This document shows, piece after piece, positions 35,777 through 44,897 of a DNA stretch of 64,000 bases (position 1 is the stretch's first letter; each line of letters starts with the position of its first letter). Source of the DNA: CAYWCV01 sp964629885 (GTDB taxonomy: Bacteria; Bacteroidota; Rhodothermia; Balneolales; CAYWCV01). The notes under the pieces were generated by a model, which worked only from the letters and a program-made list of their open reading frames with translations, was not told the DNA's origin and ran no database searches. The DNA is taken from contig CAZVRJ010000004.1 in NCBI GenBank assembly GCA_964629885.1, forward strand, positions 28,086 to 92,085, read 5' to 3'. A program made the translations under genes and the position numbers.

Positions 35777-37198
35777 ATGGCACGACAGGAAATGGTGATG
35801 CCCAAGATGGGCGAATCGATCATGGAAGGAACTGTGATCGAATGGAAAAAGAAAGTCGGTGATACCGTACAACAAGATGAGACTGTACTCGAAATAGCCA
35901 CAGACAAGGTAGACTCTGAAGTGCCTGCACCAATAGCTGGTGTTTTGGTTGAGATTCTCGTGCCTGAAGGTGAGACCGTCGAAGTTGGTACTCCAATAGC
36001 AATTATTGACACCGATGCCAGCGCAGCTGTTACAAGCAGTGCAGCCCAACCGTCAACACCGACCCCGGCACCCGCCCCAGAGCCTGAGCCTGCACCTGCC
36101 GCAGCTCCAGCTCCAGCTCCAGCTCCAGAACCTGTTGCTGCACCAGCACCAGCCCCTGCTGTGGAAGCCGCAAGCGCATCCGATCGATTTTACTCCCCGC
36201 TCGTAAAATCGATAGCTAAAGAGGAGAGCATTAGCATGGCCGAGCTCGACACCATTCAGGGCACCGGCGCCCAGGGTCGTGTGAGCAGGGAGGACTTGAT
36301 GAACTACATCAAGAGTCGCCAAAGTGTCCAAGCTCCAACGCCTACACTCAGCCGCCCTGCTCCAGCAGCCCCTGCTCCAGTGGCAGTGGCAGCGCCTGCA
36401 CCAGCCTCAGTACCGGTACCGACATCCGCCTCGAGTGGAACCATATCGGCCGGCGAGATCAAGGTGAACTGGCCATCGCAGAATGTCGAGATCATTAAGA
36501 TGGACCGCATGCGCAAGCTTATTGCTGAGCACATGGTCAAATCGAAGCAAACTTCAGCCCACGTTACCACTTTTGGCGAAGCCGACGTAACCAAGCTGGT
36601 GATGTACCGCGAAAAGAACAAGGAGCGTTTTGCCCGCGAAAATGGCTTCAAGCTCACGTTCACGCCGTTCTTCATCGAAGCCACCATTCAGGCTATACGC
36701 GAATTTCCGTTGATGAACAGCTCGGTCGACGGCGACAACATCATTCTCAAGCGCGACATCAACTACGGTATCGCAGTAGCACTTGGTGAATCCGGCTCTG
36801 GCGGACTCATAGTGCCAGTAATCAAGAATGCAAGCGAGATGAACCTGCTAGGACTTGCGCGCTCAGTGAACGAACTCGCACGCAAGGCCCGTAGCAAGAC
36901 GCTCTCTCCCGACGACCTCACTGGTGGCACCTTCACACTTACCAATTATGGTAGTGTCGGCAACTTGATGGGTACACCGATCATCAATCAGCCACAAGTA
37001 GCCATATTCGGAACAGGCGCCATCGTAAAACGCCCAGTCGTTCTCGAAACCGACCACGGCGATGTCATTGCCGTTCGCCATATGGTGTATCTCTCGATGA
37101 GCTATGACCACCGCATTATCGACGGTGCCTTAGGTGGTGCATTCCTGCAGCGTGTGAAGGAGCTGCTCGAAGATTTCGACGAAAATCGCACGACCTGA
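35777..37198 (+). CDS. Dihydrolipoamide acyltransferase (2-oxo acid dehydrogenase complex E2)
   Basis: 473 residues. The N-terminal lipoyl domain has the lipoylated Lys at about 44 (EIATDKVDSEVPAP). An Ala/Pro-rich linker, a peripheral subunit-binding domain (about 137-175; SPLVKSIAKEESI, GTGAQGRVSREDL), a second Ala/Pro linker and the catalytic domain follow. The catalytic H-x-x-x-D is in SYDHRIIDGALGG (about 445-449). The sequence is closest to 2-oxoglutarate or branched-chain E2 types. No E1 or E3 gene is adjacent. Confidence 0.93.
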   Translation: MARQEMVMPKMGESIMEGTVIEWKKKVGDTVQQDETVLEIATDKVDSEVPAPIAGVLVEILVPEGETVEVGTPIAIIDTDASAAVTSSAAQPSTPTPAPAPEPEPAPAAAPAPAPAPEPVAAPAPAPAVEAASASDRFYSPLVKSIAKEESISMAELDTIQGTGAQGRVSREDLMNYIKSRQSVQAPTPTLSRPAPAAPAPVAVAAPAPASVPVPTSASSGTISAGEIKVNWPSQNVEIIKMDRMRKLIAEHMVKSKQTSAHVTTFGEADVTKLVMYREKNKERFARENGFKLTFTPFFIEATIQAIREFPLMNSSVDGDNIILKRDINYGIAVALGESGSGGLIVPVIKNASEMNLLGLARSVNELARKARSKTLSPDDLTGGTFTLTNYGSVGNLMGTPIINQPQVAIFGTGAIVKRPVVLETDHGDVIAVRHMVYLSMSYDHRIIDGALGGAFLQRVKELLEDFDENRTT

Positions 37199-37211
37199 TT
37201 AGGATATTTCG

Positions 37212-38054
37212 TTGATCGTTGTTCGCACAATTGACGATATGCGCTCCTGGGTTCGATCCATTCGAGCCCAGGGACGCACTATCGGATTTGTACCAACAAT
37301 GGGTGCACTTCACGACGGGCACATCCAGCTGGCTAAACGCTCGTTGGAACTAACCGACGAAACAGTCGTTTCAATTTTCGTGAACCCGACCCAGTTTGGA
37401 CCAAACGAGGATCTGAGTAGATACCCTCGACCTTTTGAAGAGGATGTCGAAAAGTGCCGCGATGCCGGTGTGGCTGTCGTATTTCATCCATCTGCCGATG
37501 AAATCTACGGAACGGAAACGTTCATCGGATTCAAGCTCGTCAAGATGGGCGATAGCTTATGCGGCGCTTCAAGACCGGGTCACTTTGCTGGTGTAATTCA
37601 GGTTGTGAACAAGCTTTTCAATATCATACAGCCCGATTTGGCCATTTTTGGACAAAAAGACTACCAACAGTACCGCATCTTGGAGCGAATGGTCGAAGAG
37701 TTCAACCATCCCATAAAAATGGTGCTGCACCCTACGGTTCGTGCAATCGATGGCTTAGCATTGAGCAGCAGGAATCGATACCTAGCTGAAGGCGAACGGT
37801 TATTGGCACCTATGATATTCGCTGAATTGCAGCTTATCGCCTCAAATCTGGCAACTAACTCACATGTGGACACTGCCACAACCGCATCCAAAGAGCGTAT
37901 GATGGCAGCTGGTTTTAAAATTGATTATATTTCAGTTGTTTCAAACAACGATTTACAACCACTAATCGAAGCCCATGGAACGTGCATCGTTGCCATGGCT
38001 GTTTACTTAGGTACCACCCGCCTCATCGACAACCTGCTTGTTGACCTGCTTTGA
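37212..38054 (+). CDS. panC: Pantothenate synthetase
   Basis: 280 residues. The ATP-binding H-x-G-H lies in PTMGALHDGHIQLAK, followed by FVNPTQFGPNEDLSRYPR, FGQKDYQQ and the KMSKS-like ALSSRNRYL. It joins pantoate and beta-alanine using ATP. The start is TTG at 37212, 13 bp after the E2 stop, giving the standard length. Its 3' end abuts panD. Confidence 0.97.
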   Translation: MIVVRTIDDMRSWVRSIRAQGRTIGFVPTMGALHDGHIQLAKRSLELTDETVVSIFVNPTQFGPNEDLSRYPRPFEEDVEKCRDAGVAVVFHPSADEIYGTETFIGFKLVKMGDSLCGASRPGHFAGVIQVVNKLFNIIQPDLAIFGQKDYQQYRILERMVEEFNHPIKMVLHPTVRAIDGLALSSRNRYLAEGERLLAPMIFAELQLIASNLATNSHVDTATTASKERMMAAGFKIDYISVVSNNDLQPLIEAHGTCIVAMAVYLGTTRLIDNLLVDLL

Positions 38055-38064
38055 TCTACGCCGT

Positions 38065-38457
38065 ATGACACTTACCATGTTTAAAGCCAAGCTGCACCAC
38101 CTCAATGTAACGGAGGCCGACCTCTATTACGAGGGCAGTATTACGATCGATCAAGATCTGCTGGATCTTGCCGGATTGTTACCATATGAGAAAGTTCAGG
38201 TTGTTAATATCAACAACGGAAACCGACTAGAGACTTACACGATTCCTGGTCCCCGTGGGAGCCGAGTCGTGTGCATGAATGGACCCGCAGCAAGGCTTAC
38301 AGCCGTAGGCGATAGGGTGATTGTTATTGCTTACGCACAGATGACACCCGAGGAGGCACGTACCCACAAGCCTAGAATTGTAGTAGTCGACAAGAGCAAT
38401 GAGCCCGTCAGAATTATAGAGGAAAGCGTTTACGGGCAACGCATCGAGGTGGATTGA
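38065..38457 (+). CDS. panD: Aspartate 1-decarboxylase
   Basis: About 130 residues from ATG 38065 (ATG 38077 also possible; the TTG at 38038 inside panC is unlikely). The self-cleavage site Gly-Ser lies in YYEGSITIDQDLLD, generating the pyruvoyl group. Other conserved parts are NNGNRLETYTIPG, RGSRVVCMNGPAARL and MTPEEARTHKPRIVVVD. It makes beta-alanine for panC, its immediate upstream neighbour. Confidence 0.97.
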   Translation: MTLTMFKAKLHHLNVTEADLYYEGSITIDQDLLDLAGLLPYEKVQVVNINNGNRLETYTIPGPRGSRVVCMNGPAARLTAVGDRVIVIAYAQMTPEEARTHKPRIVVVDKSNEPVRIIEESVYGQRIEVD

Positions 38458-38475
38458 TTACATTTTACTATTGAG

Positions 38476-38507
38476 TTTGGCGGTTAAGTCGACGTTGTTT
38501 ATGTTAC
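38476..38507 (+). promoter_or_regulatory. Weak candidate promoter of the ECF sigma gene
   Basis: TTTG (38476-38479) is followed by a 20-bp spacer and TATGTTAC (38500-38507), which matches four of six fixed positions of TAnnTTTG. It lies 19 bp before the sigma gene start. The match is only moderate. Confidence 0.25.
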
Positions 38508-38525
38508 GTGCGTTGAACTACCGAC

Positions 38526-39104
38526 ATGTCAGACCATCATCCATCCGAAAATATCACACAGCTGTTGAACACGATTGACGGAGCCAACATGGACTCCATC
38601 AATCAGTTATTGCCTTTGGTGTACGGCGAGTTACGCAAGCTGGCAAGTCGTGAGCTTCGTAAAGAGCGCGTAGGCCACACACTGAACACAACCGCTCTCG
38701 TGCATGAAGCCTACATCAAATTGGTGCAAAATCCACCAACTGACAATTGGGGTGGTCGACGGCACTTCTTTTCGATAGCGGCTCGTGCAATGCGTCAAAT
38801 ATTGGTGAATTATGCCCGCGACAGAAGTCGTGAAAAGCGAGGTGGAAAAGAGAATCCAGTAACATTGAACGAGTCGGTGTATCTGAGCGAGAGCAAGGCC
38901 GACGAAATTATTGGGCTCGACGAAGCTCTAAGCCGACTTGAGCAACTAAACAAACGACAGAGTCAAGTTGTGGAATACCGCTACTTCGGTGGATACAACA
39001 TGGAGGAAATAGCCGAGATCCTCGATGTATCGATCGCAACAGTGAACAGAGATTGGCTCACTGCCAAAACATGGCTTTTTGGCCAACTCAAACCCGACAG
39101 TTAA
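38526..39104 (+). CDS. ECF-type sigma factor (SigJ-like, paired with STK-TPR kinase)
   Basis: 192 residues. Region 2 is recognisable in ITQLLNTIDGANMDSINQLLPLVYGELRKLASRELRKE and LVHEAYIKLV, with LINYARDRSREKRGG-like sequence (VNYARDRSREKRGG). Region 4 is in RQSQVVEYRYFGGYNMEEIAEILDVSIATVNRDWLTAKTWL. This combination is the TIGR02999/Sig70_X6 type commonly encoded next to Ser/Thr kinases, which is the case here (51 bp upstream of the STK-TPR gene). The likely regulon is not visible. Confidence 0.92.
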   Translation: MSDHHPSENITQLLNTIDGANMDSINQLLPLVYGELRKLASRELRKERVGHTLNTTALVHEAYIKLVQNPPTDNWGGRRHFFSIAARAMRQILVNYARDRSREKRGGKENPVTLNESVYLSESKADEIIGLDEALSRLEQLNKRQSQVVEYRYFGGYNMEEIAEILDVSIATVNRDWLTAKTWLFGQLKPDS

Positions 39105-39154
39105 ACTAATCAGGGGTTACTAGCACTAACCGACCCCTAACTTGGAGGCCAACC

Positions 39155-41770
39155 ATGGATGCCGATCGTTGGACTATAGTGGATGACTTGTTTCATCAGT
39201 GTCTTAATCTAGACAATGATTCGCAACAACAATTGTTGGCAGATGTAGGCAAAAATGATCCCGAACTAGCGTCTATAGTTGCTGAAATGCTAGCAAACCA
39301 TTCCAAATCACAAGATTTTTTAGAGTCTAGTGCGCACGAGTGGACCAATATTGAAATCGGCCAGTCAATCGGACCATGGAGCGTAATCAGAGAGATTGGC
39401 CAAGGGGGAATGAGCACCGTATATCTAGCCGAACGAAACGATGGTAGGTTCAATAAGCTTGTTGCCATAAAATTCTTGCACGGATTCATCCACGGTGCGA
39501 AAATGCACGACCGCCTTGTTGCGGAGCAACGAATCCTGGCAAGACTAAATCATCCCAATATTGCCCAACTGATCGACGCAGGACTCACCGATTCCGGTCG
39601 ACCTTATTTCATACTTGAGTTCATCGACGGAACCAATATAATTGAATGGTGCAACCGCGAAAATCTGTCGCTTGATCAGCGCCTCGACTTATTCGACCAG
39701 GTGGCTGCTGCTGTGCAGTACGCGCACCAACATCTGATTGTACACCGTGACCTTAAGCCATCGAACATACTTGTCGACAGAAGTGGTAATGTGAAGCTTC
39801 TTGACTTTGGCATTGCAAAAATTGTGGATGAAGAGTCCATCGTCGACGGTCCGGCTACTAAGACAGGGTTGTACATGATGACCCCTGAGTATGCGAGTCC
39901 TGAGCAATTGAAAGGGTCTGAGATCACTACTAGTAGTGATGTGTACAGCTTGGGAATCATCTTATTTGAAATGATAACAGGACGACATCCATATCCGTCT
40001 GTTCCAGGTAACCCCCTTGAGTACACGCGGCAGAGGTTGGAAAGCAATCCATCCAAACCAAGTACTCTTGTGACGAGTACGTCTAGATCGTCGGATGAAA
40101 AGGGGATAGGACTTCATCCCGATTACATCCGTGAATTACGAAAACGACTTCAGGGTGATCTCGACACCATCGTTCTGACGGCCTTACATGCCGATGTGCA
40201 ACGCAGATACAAATCGATCGAACAATTCCGGTCCGACATCAACAACTACCGCAGCAACAAACCAATTTCAGCTCGTCCAGACTCAACGTATTACCGAATC
40301 CGCAAGTTTATTAGCAGGCATAAGGCAGGAGTCGCTTTGTCGACTGTGGCTATGTTGTTGTTAGCCGCAACGGCACTCGTTGCCGTACTACAAGCACAAG
40401 ATGCCCGTCTTGAGAAAGAAAAGGCTGAAATGGTTACAACCTTTTTGAAAGAGATGCTGCAGTCGCCAAATCCATACAATGATGGACGCGAGGTGCTAAT
40501 GGTCGATGTCATAGAACAGGCAGCCCTCAAAATGGATACGAGTTTTATCAAATATCCTGAAGTTTCGGCCTCATTACGTCAAACATTCGGTGTTACATAT
40601 CGAGAGCTTGGTAAATATGATGAGGCCTTGGGTCATCTTAGTGAATCCTTGAACAGCCTCATCGCTCTACATGGCTACCAACACGAAAATGTATCGATAG
40701 CACAATCTAACTTGGCGTTACTCCATCAAAGGTTGGGGAATTACTCAATCGCCGATTCGCTTTTCTCGCAGGCTTTCAATACTGATCTCAAGCTTTTTGG
40801 GAAGGAGTCAGCCATTTATGCCAAGCGTCTCAACGACTTGGGAATTTCTAAATGGTATTTGGGCGACTATGAGCAGGCAGAACCGCTCATCAGAGAGTCG
40901 GTCGAGTTGGAGGAAAAATTGAAAGGCTCAAGCCACACTGATGTTGCAGTAGGACTCGGTAACCTTGCGACATTACTTTCAGATAAGGGTGAATATGTCG
41001 AAGCTTTGGAATTACATAAACGTGAATTGCATATTTTAAGAGATAATCACCCCAACGACACTCATCCTGCTATACCACAATCACTAAGTCATATTGGTAT
41101 TTTATATAGCGATCTGGGTCAGTACGAAACATCAAGACAATTTCATGCGGAAGCGTTGTCGTTGTATCGAAAAATTCGCGGCGACGACCATGCCGATGTG
41201 GCATATGCCTTAAACAATCTTGCTGCTACGTATTCAAATCTTGCAAAGCCCGATTCCAGCATCTCTTTGCTTAACGAGTCTTTGATAATTTCAGTTACCG
41301 TTTTGGGTGCACAACACCCAAATGTGGGAATTCAGCTAAATAATATTGCGCGCGCCAAACGAGATATGGGTGATCTTGCCGGTGCCGAGCAAGGGTATAG
41401 GGATGCACTTGATATTTGGCTTGCTGCTTTTACTGAAGACCATCCATATCATGCTCACGGATACAGTAACTTAGGTACCGTTGTTGTTTCGCAGAATCGA
41501 TATAGAGAGGCTTTACCATTGCTGGAAGAGGCATTCCGTATACGAAAGCAGCTACTTCCTGCAGCAAATCCCGAGTTGGCAAATACCCGAAGCATTCTTG
41601 GCTATTGTCTGTTCAAACTGGGTCGTTCTTCCGAAGCCGAACCCATGTTGAAAGATGCGTATGATGTGCTGAAAGCATCTCTTGGCGAAGATCACAACAG
41701 CACGAAAGCCGCCAAGACACGTTTGGATGAGTTCTATGATAATAGAGGTAGGCCGGCTAGCGCTGGGTAA
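39155..41770 (+). CDS. Ser/Thr protein kinase with transmembrane segment and TPR array
   Basis: 871 residues. The N-terminal 70 residues resemble the sigma-linked leader of this family. The kinase domain (about 75-375) has GQGGMSTVYLAE, the VAIK Lys (about 106), HRD (Asp about 199) in VHRDLKPSNIL and DFG (about 217) in LLDFGIAK. It also has YASPEQL and SDVYSLGIILFE. A transmembrane helix at about 391-413 is followed by a long series of TPR units (about 450-860; AYALNNLAATYSNLAK, GLGNLATLLSDKGEY). The TPR array would be extracytoplasmic if the single helix is correct. It follows the sigma factor and likely modulates it. Confidence 0.94.
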   Translation: MDADRWTIVDDLFHQCLNLDNDSQQQLLADVGKNDPELASIVAEMLANHSKSQDFLESSAHEWTNIEIGQSIGPWSVIREIGQGGMSTVYLAERNDGRFNKLVAIKFLHGFIHGAKMHDRLVAEQRILARLNHPNIAQLIDAGLTDSGRPYFILEFIDGTNIIEWCNRENLSLDQRLDLFDQVAAAVQYAHQHLIVHRDLKPSNILVDRSGNVKLLDFGIAKIVDEESIVDGPATKTGLYMMTPEYASPEQLKGSEITTSSDVYSLGIILFEMITGRHPYPSVPGNPLEYTRQRLESNPSKPSTLVTSTSRSSDEKGIGLHPDYIRELRKRLQGDLDTIVLTALHADVQRRYKSIEQFRSDINNYRSNKPISARPDSTYYRIRKFISRHKAGVALSTVAMLLLAATALVAVLQAQDARLEKEKAEMVTTFLKEMLQSPNPYNDGREVLMVDVIEQAALKMDTSFIKYPEVSASLRQTFGVTYRELGKYDEALGHLSESLNSLIALHGYQHENVSIAQSNLALLHQRLGNYSIADSLFSQAFNTDLKLFGKESAIYAKRLNDLGISKWYLGDYEQAEPLIRESVELEEKLKGSSHTDVAVGLGNLATLLSDKGEYVEALELHKRELHILRDNHPNDTHPAIPQSLSHIGILYSDLGQYETSRQFHAEALSLYRKIRGDDHADVAYALNNLAATYSNLAKPDSSISLLNESLIISVTVLGAQHPNVGIQLNNIARAKRDMGDLAGAEQGYRDALDIWLAAFTEDHPYHAHGYSNLGTVVVSQNRYREALPLLEEAFRIRKQLLPAANPELANTRSILGYCLFKLGRSSEAEPMLKDAYDVLKASLGEDHNSTKAAKTRLDEFYDNRGRPASAG

Positions 41771-41771
41771 C

Positions 41772-42830
41772 CTATCTGATGTGGATGTTAATCCCATCGG
41801 TCGATCTTTCTGACAAGCTGCCGATCGGTTTCAGCATCAATCCGTGTGAAGCGGCCACCAGCTCAAATTCTGCTTCATGTCCACGGTCGACACTCACTAA
41901 GAGCCCGCCACTCGTTTGTGGATCAGCAAGGAGGTTCTTTTGGTGATCGGTCAGCTCACCAACTTTATGTCCGTAGCTATCCCAATTTCTGTTTGTTCCA
42001 CCGGGTATACATCCTGCTTCAATGTAATGACTGGCCCACTCAAAATGTGGGACAGCATCGAAATTCACAACAGCCTCAAGATTTGCACCGTCACAAAATT
42101 CGTTCAAGTGACCCAATAACCCAAATCCCGTTACATCGGTAAGAGCATTGACGTAGCTCATTTCACCCGCAACCACTCCAAAATCATTGAGTGTCAACAT
42201 CGATTGCTTCGCTTCATTGATGTGCAGTTCTTCAGCGATCCCCCTTTTTTGTGCGGTTGTCACAACCCCTACCCCAAGTTTTTTCGTGAGGTAAAGGGTC
42301 GATCCGGGTTTTGCCGTATTGTTCCTCTTTAAGTTGTCGATGTCAACTAGCCCAGTAACTGCCAAACCAAATATCGGTTCAGGACTATCGATACTGTGTC
42401 CACCTGCAAGCTCTATTCCAGCACGACGGCAAGCGTCTCGGCTTCCCTCAAGAACCACTCCGGCCAGTTCTGGTGGCAACTTCGTTATTGGCCAACCTAA
42501 TATGGCGATGGCCATGATAGGCTTCCCACCCATGGCATAGATGTCGCTGATGGCATTTACCGATGCGATACCCCCAAACTGAAACGCATCGTCAACAATC
42601 GGCATAAAAAAATCGGTGGTGCTTACAACGGCAGTGCCATTTCCTAAATCATATACCGCAGCATCATCATTCGACAGATTGCCAACTAAAAGACGTGGAT
42701 CGATTGTTGTGGTCGACGATTTTTGGAGGATCTTCTCTAGGATGGATGGTGAGATTTTGCATCCACATCCTGCACCATGACTGTATTGCGTCAGTTTGAA
42801 TGCTTCGTCTGCTTGGTTTGGTTGACTCAT
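41772..42830 (-). CDS. selD: Selenide, water dikinase (selenophosphate synthase)
   Basis: 352 residues. The catalytic motif YSHGAGCGCKISP has Cys at about 22 (not Sec) and Lys at about 25, as in E. coli SelD. The glycine-rich ATP-binding AIR-synthase-type regions follow. It makes selenophosphate from ATP and selenide. It lies 2 bp after selU and is convergent with the STK-TPR gene. Confidence 0.97.
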   Translation of the reverse strand: MSQPNQADEAFKLTQYSHGAGCGCKISPSILEKILQKSSTTTIDPRLLVGNLSNDDAAVYDLGNGTAVVSTTDFFMPIVDDAFQFGGIASVNAISDIYAMGGKPIMAIAILGWPITKLPPELAGVVLEGSRDACRRAGIELAGGHSIDSPEPIFGLAVTGLVDIDNLKRNNTAKPGSTLYLTKKLGVGVVTTAQKRGIAEELHINEAKQSMLTLNDFGVVAGEMSYVNALTDVTGFGLLGHLNEFCDGANLEAVVNFDAVPHFEWASHYIEAGCIPGGTNRNWDSYGHKVGELTDHQKNLLADPQTSGGLLVSVDRGHEAEFELVAASHGLMLKPIGSLSERSTDGINIHIR

Positions 42831-42832
42831 GA

Positions 42833-43855
42833 TTATTCCGATAACTCTATCAGTTTCTTAGCTATTTCAATGGCCGATTCGTCGGTGCATTGAAAGGAGT
42901 GTTGGACGAATTGCTGCCGATCTCTAATGCTCGTAGCATACGCCTTGTCGTAGTAGCGAAGTAGGATTTCAGTTGCACTTGCCACATCACCATTTTCAAC
43001 ATAGACAACAGCATCTTTCGTTGACTGTCCACCCAATTTTTTTTTGATTCTCTGGATACGCTCGATCACCAACAACCTGTCGGCCATTCCGTATTCGGAT
43101 GAAAGTCTTTGAATTCTGACCTCTTTAGACCTTTCTACAATATAGAGCGGAGACTGATGGAGATGTGTCCAGAATGTATCTGGCAGAAATACGGATCCGA
43201 TGTTCATCGACTCGTCTTCCACCCAAATGCGGCGCTTGTCGTCCATGCCTCTCAGTTCTTCTGCGAGCATATTTTGCATGTGCTCGGATGAGGGCTGAAT
43301 TGGTTGCATTAGCCCACCGAAGGTTGACCCTTTGTGATGTGCGAGGCCCTCAAGATCAAGCACCTGCTCGCCTAGATTCCGCAGTTCGTGCAGTATTTCC
43401 GTCTTTCCTGAACCGGTGCTTCCCGTTATTACATGCAACTTCCATGGCTTTGCCATGAGATCTGCGGCAAAACGACGATAACCCTTGTACCCTCCTTTGA
43501 GAACCAGTACTTCAAAGCCTGCCATATCCAACAATTGGGCAACAGAACCCGAACGCATACCACCGCGCCAGCAGTAGACTCCGATTGTCATTCCGTTGGC
43601 CAATGTAGTTGCATGCTGCACGAAAGCTGCCATTTTGGGACCGACGATTCGTAGTCCTTCGAGCATAGCCTCACTCCGGCTTACCTGCTTGTATAAAGTC
43701 CCGACTCTGGCCCGCTCCGTATTCTCGAACAAGGGTACGTTTGTTGCTCCTGGAACGTGCCCACTTTCATACTCGGCGGGCGAACGAACATCAATAATTG
43801 GGATGTTAATGCCTGTGCTGTTCCAAGCTTCTGCATCAACGGTGCGTATAGACAT
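42833..43855 (-). CDS. selU: tRNA 2-selenouridine synthase (SelU/MnmH)
   Basis: 340 residues. The N-terminal rhodanese domain has the active Cys at about 95 in IGVYCWRGGMRSGS, followed by LVLKGGYKGYRRF. The C-terminal P-loop is VITGSTGSGKTEIL (about 143-155). It replaces sulfur by selenium in 2-thiouridine at tRNA wobble positions via a geranylated intermediate. selU and selD form a two-gene operon. No selA or selB is seen here, so use in Sec incorporation is not supported by this window. Confidence 0.96.
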   Translation of the reverse strand: MSIRTVDAEAWNSTGINIPIIDVRSPAEYESGHVPGATNVPLFENTERARVGTLYKQVSRSEAMLEGLRIVGPKMAAFVQHATTLANGMTIGVYCWRGGMRSGSVAQLLDMAGFEVLVLKGGYKGYRRFAADLMAKPWKLHVITGSTGSGKTEILHELRNLGEQVLDLEGLAHHKGSTFGGLMQPIQPSSEHMQNMLAEELRGMDDKRRIWVEDESMNIGSVFLPDTFWTHLHQSPLYIVERSKEVRIQRLSSEYGMADRLLVIERIQRIKKKLGGQSTKDAVVYVENGDVASATEILLRYYDKAYATSIRDRQQFVQHSFQCTDESAIEIAKKLIELSE

Positions 43856-43889
43856 ATTGTAAAGATATGGTATAAAATCATTTCAGTCG

Positions 43890-43897
43890 TATCTTTG
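43890..43897 (+). promoter_or_regulatory. Perfect -7 element (TATCTTTG) before the DMT transporter gene
   Basis: TATCTTTG matches TAnnTTTG at every fixed position and lies 18 bp before the start codon at 43915, leaving a short leader. No TTTG is found 19-21 bp upstream, so the -33 element is missing or degenerate. Confidence 0.45.
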
Positions 43898-43914
43898 ATC
43901 ACACAAGTCTCTTT

Positions 43915-44895
43915 ATGAAAAAAACGGAGTGGCTGGCTTGGGTCAGCCTCGCAATTATTTGTATCGTTTGGGGTACCACCTACCTAGTTCTACGCGTAGG
44001 TGTTGAATCGGTGCCCCCATTTTTGTTCACTGGACTACGTCAAGTTATTGCCGGTTTGATATTGGGTGGAGCCATGATCTTATTTTATGGCAACAGACTC
44101 CCCGATTTCAAGACTCTGGTACGGCACGCTGTTGTTGGTTTTTTTATGATCAGCATCGGAAATGGTGCTGTTGGATGGGGTGAAATGTACGTTTCGAGCA
44201 GCATAGCCGCCATTATCTGTTCACTGATGCCTCTGTGGATCATCCTCATCAATTTATCGTACGGCAAAGGTGATAAAATTGATGGTCAGATTCTGTTTGG
44301 CGTGTTATTAGGATTCGGTGGACTCATGTTGATCTTTGGCGACGGACTTGCCGATTTCACCAACAGCGATTACACGATGGGCATTATTGTTATCTTTTTG
44401 GCCACCATCAGCTGGGCGGGTGGAACCATCTATTTGCGGACATTCAAGAAAAATGGCACCCCGCTTCTCGACGCTGCTCTTCAGATGTTTTTTGGTGGAG
44501 TCATCTTGCTCTTGGCTAGCAGTCTCACCGAAGATGCCGGCACAGCCCAGTGGCATGGGGAAAGCCTCTTCGCGCTTTTCTATCTGATCATTCTGGGATC
44601 GGTTGTAGCCTATGGAGCTTATTCATATGTACTCACGAAACTCCCGACACCAGTTGTGTCGCTATATGCCTACATCAACCCCGTTGTGGCGGTTTTGCTC
44701 GGGTGGGCTATTCTTGACGAAAAGCTCAATGCCGCCATTCTCACAGGATGCGTTATCATCGTGGCTGGTGTGTACATTGTGAACACCGGATACCGAAAAC
44801 AAGAAATTCGCCGCATCGAAGCAATGCAATCTTCCGAATTCCAGCTACAAGTGGCAACCCACAAGGCGCCGAGGCGCCCTGCGAGATGGCAATGA
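43915..44895 (+). CDS. EamA/DMT-family transporter
   Basis: 326 residues with about ten predicted transmembrane helices in two EamA repeats. The first has WLAWVSLAIICIVWGTTYL and VGWGEMYVSSSIAAIICSLMPLWIIL; the second starts at about 150. The typical PVVSLYAYINPVVAVLLGW motif lies near 255-275. These are exporters of amino acids or other metabolites; substrate unknown. It is divergent from selU. Confidence 0.92.
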   Translation: MKKTEWLAWVSLAIICIVWGTTYLVLRVGVESVPPFLFTGLRQVIAGLILGGAMILFYGNRLPDFKTLVRHAVVGFFMISIGNGAVGWGEMYVSSSIAAIICSLMPLWIILINLSYGKGDKIDGQILFGVLLGFGGLMLIFGDGLADFTNSDYTMGIIVIFLATISWAGGTIYLRTFKKNGTPLLDAALQMFFGGVILLLASSLTEDAGTAQWHGESLFALFYLIILGSVVAYGAYSYVLTKLPTPVVSLYAYINPVVAVLLGWAILDEKLNAAILTGCVIIVAGVYIVNTGYRKQEIRRIEAMQSSEFQLQVATHKAPRRPARWQ

Positions 44896-44897
44896 CA

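Noticed and set aside
38038..38064. TTG start for panD inside panC
   Set aside because: The ATG at 38065 gives the normal panD N-terminus.
44865..44885. GGCGC/GCGCC hairpin at the end of the DMT gene
   Set aside because: It lies within coding sequence, has a short stem and no following T-run, so it is not a convincing terminator.
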